This document shows, in pieces, positions 6,710 through 6,770 of a DNA stretch of 6,770 bases (position 1 is the stretch's first letter; each line of letters begins with the position of its first letter). A program made the translations under genes and the position numbers. The DNA lies in the NCBI GenBank assembly GCA_903920405.1, contig CAIXMC010000171.1:1-6770 (forward strand). The letters run 5' to 3'. Source of the stretch: an uncultured beta proteobacterium (GTDB lineage: Bacteria; Pseudomonadota; Gammaproteobacteria; Burkholderiales; Burkholderiaceae_C). The notes beneath the pieces were generated by a model that did no database searches, was not told the DNA's origin, and saw only the letters and a list, made by a program, of their open reading frames with translations.

Positions 6710-6770
6710 CATCGCCTTGAAAAACTAAAGGAAGAAAAGCAGGTGATTTGCTGCCCTGATTGAAAAACCG
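6681..6770 (-). promoter_or_regulatory. Leader region upstream of flhB; no confident promoter
   Basis: These 90 bp lie before the first visible operon gene. No coding frame of the flhB family continues into it. The minus strand contains GATGATG (6713-6707) and its complement CATCATC (6687-6681) around the flhB start, a 7-bp inverted repeat with a 19-nt loop that could form a weak hairpin near the initiation site. I looked for sigma-28 (TAAA-N15-GCCGATAA) and sigma-54 (GG-N10-GC) promoters and found no acceptable match. The operon promoter may lie further upstream, outside the window. Confidence 0.3.

Noticed and set aside
6681..6770. Sigma-28 or sigma-54 promoter upstream of flhB
   Set aside because: GGCGATGA partly resembles a sigma-28 -10 element, but no TAAA lies at the right distance. 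No GG-N10-GC pair with acceptable context was found.

Overview
The window is a compact flagellar operon on the minus strand from a Gram-negative bacterium. The FlhB, FlhF and FliA sequence styles and the gene order flhB-flhA-flhF-flhG-like-fliA suggest a betaproteobacterium of the order Burkholderiales, perhaps Comamonadaceae-like. This placement is made from memory of the families, without a database search, and should be treated as moderate.

Layout from left to right. Positions 1-195 hold the 3' end of a plus-strand gene unrelated to flagella, probably the C-terminus of an AAA-type ATP-binding protein. Positions 196-526 are a convergent intergenic region. It is built as a large imperfect inverted repeat (about 218-505) centred on a perfect 25-bp palindromic pair of REP/dRS3-type repeats (302-363). 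Positions 527-6680 hold five minus-strand genes: fliA (sigma-28), a degenerate flhG/fleN-like gene, flhF, flhA and flhB. Positions 6681-6770 are the upstream leader, without a recognisable flhB ribosome binding site but with a possible short overlapping upstream ORF.

How the genes work together. FlhB and FlhA are inner-membrane components of the flagellar type III export gate. FlhF is the SRP-type GTPase that places the flagellum. The next gene sits where its partner, the MinD-type ATPase FlhG, belongs. FliA is the sigma factor for late flagellar and chemotaxis genes. All five genes overlap at their junctions (4, 4, 8 and 1 nt), so they are almost certainly one mRNA with coupled translation.

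The two points most worth a second look are these. First, the FlhG-like protein keeps the overall MinD/FlhG layout but has lost its Walker A lysines, the aspartates of the ATPase and part of the FlhF-activating N-terminal motif. Second, the intergenic palindrome has ends that lie almost symmetrically 22 and 21 nt from the two convergent stop codons. I found no wholly new multi-gene system here.
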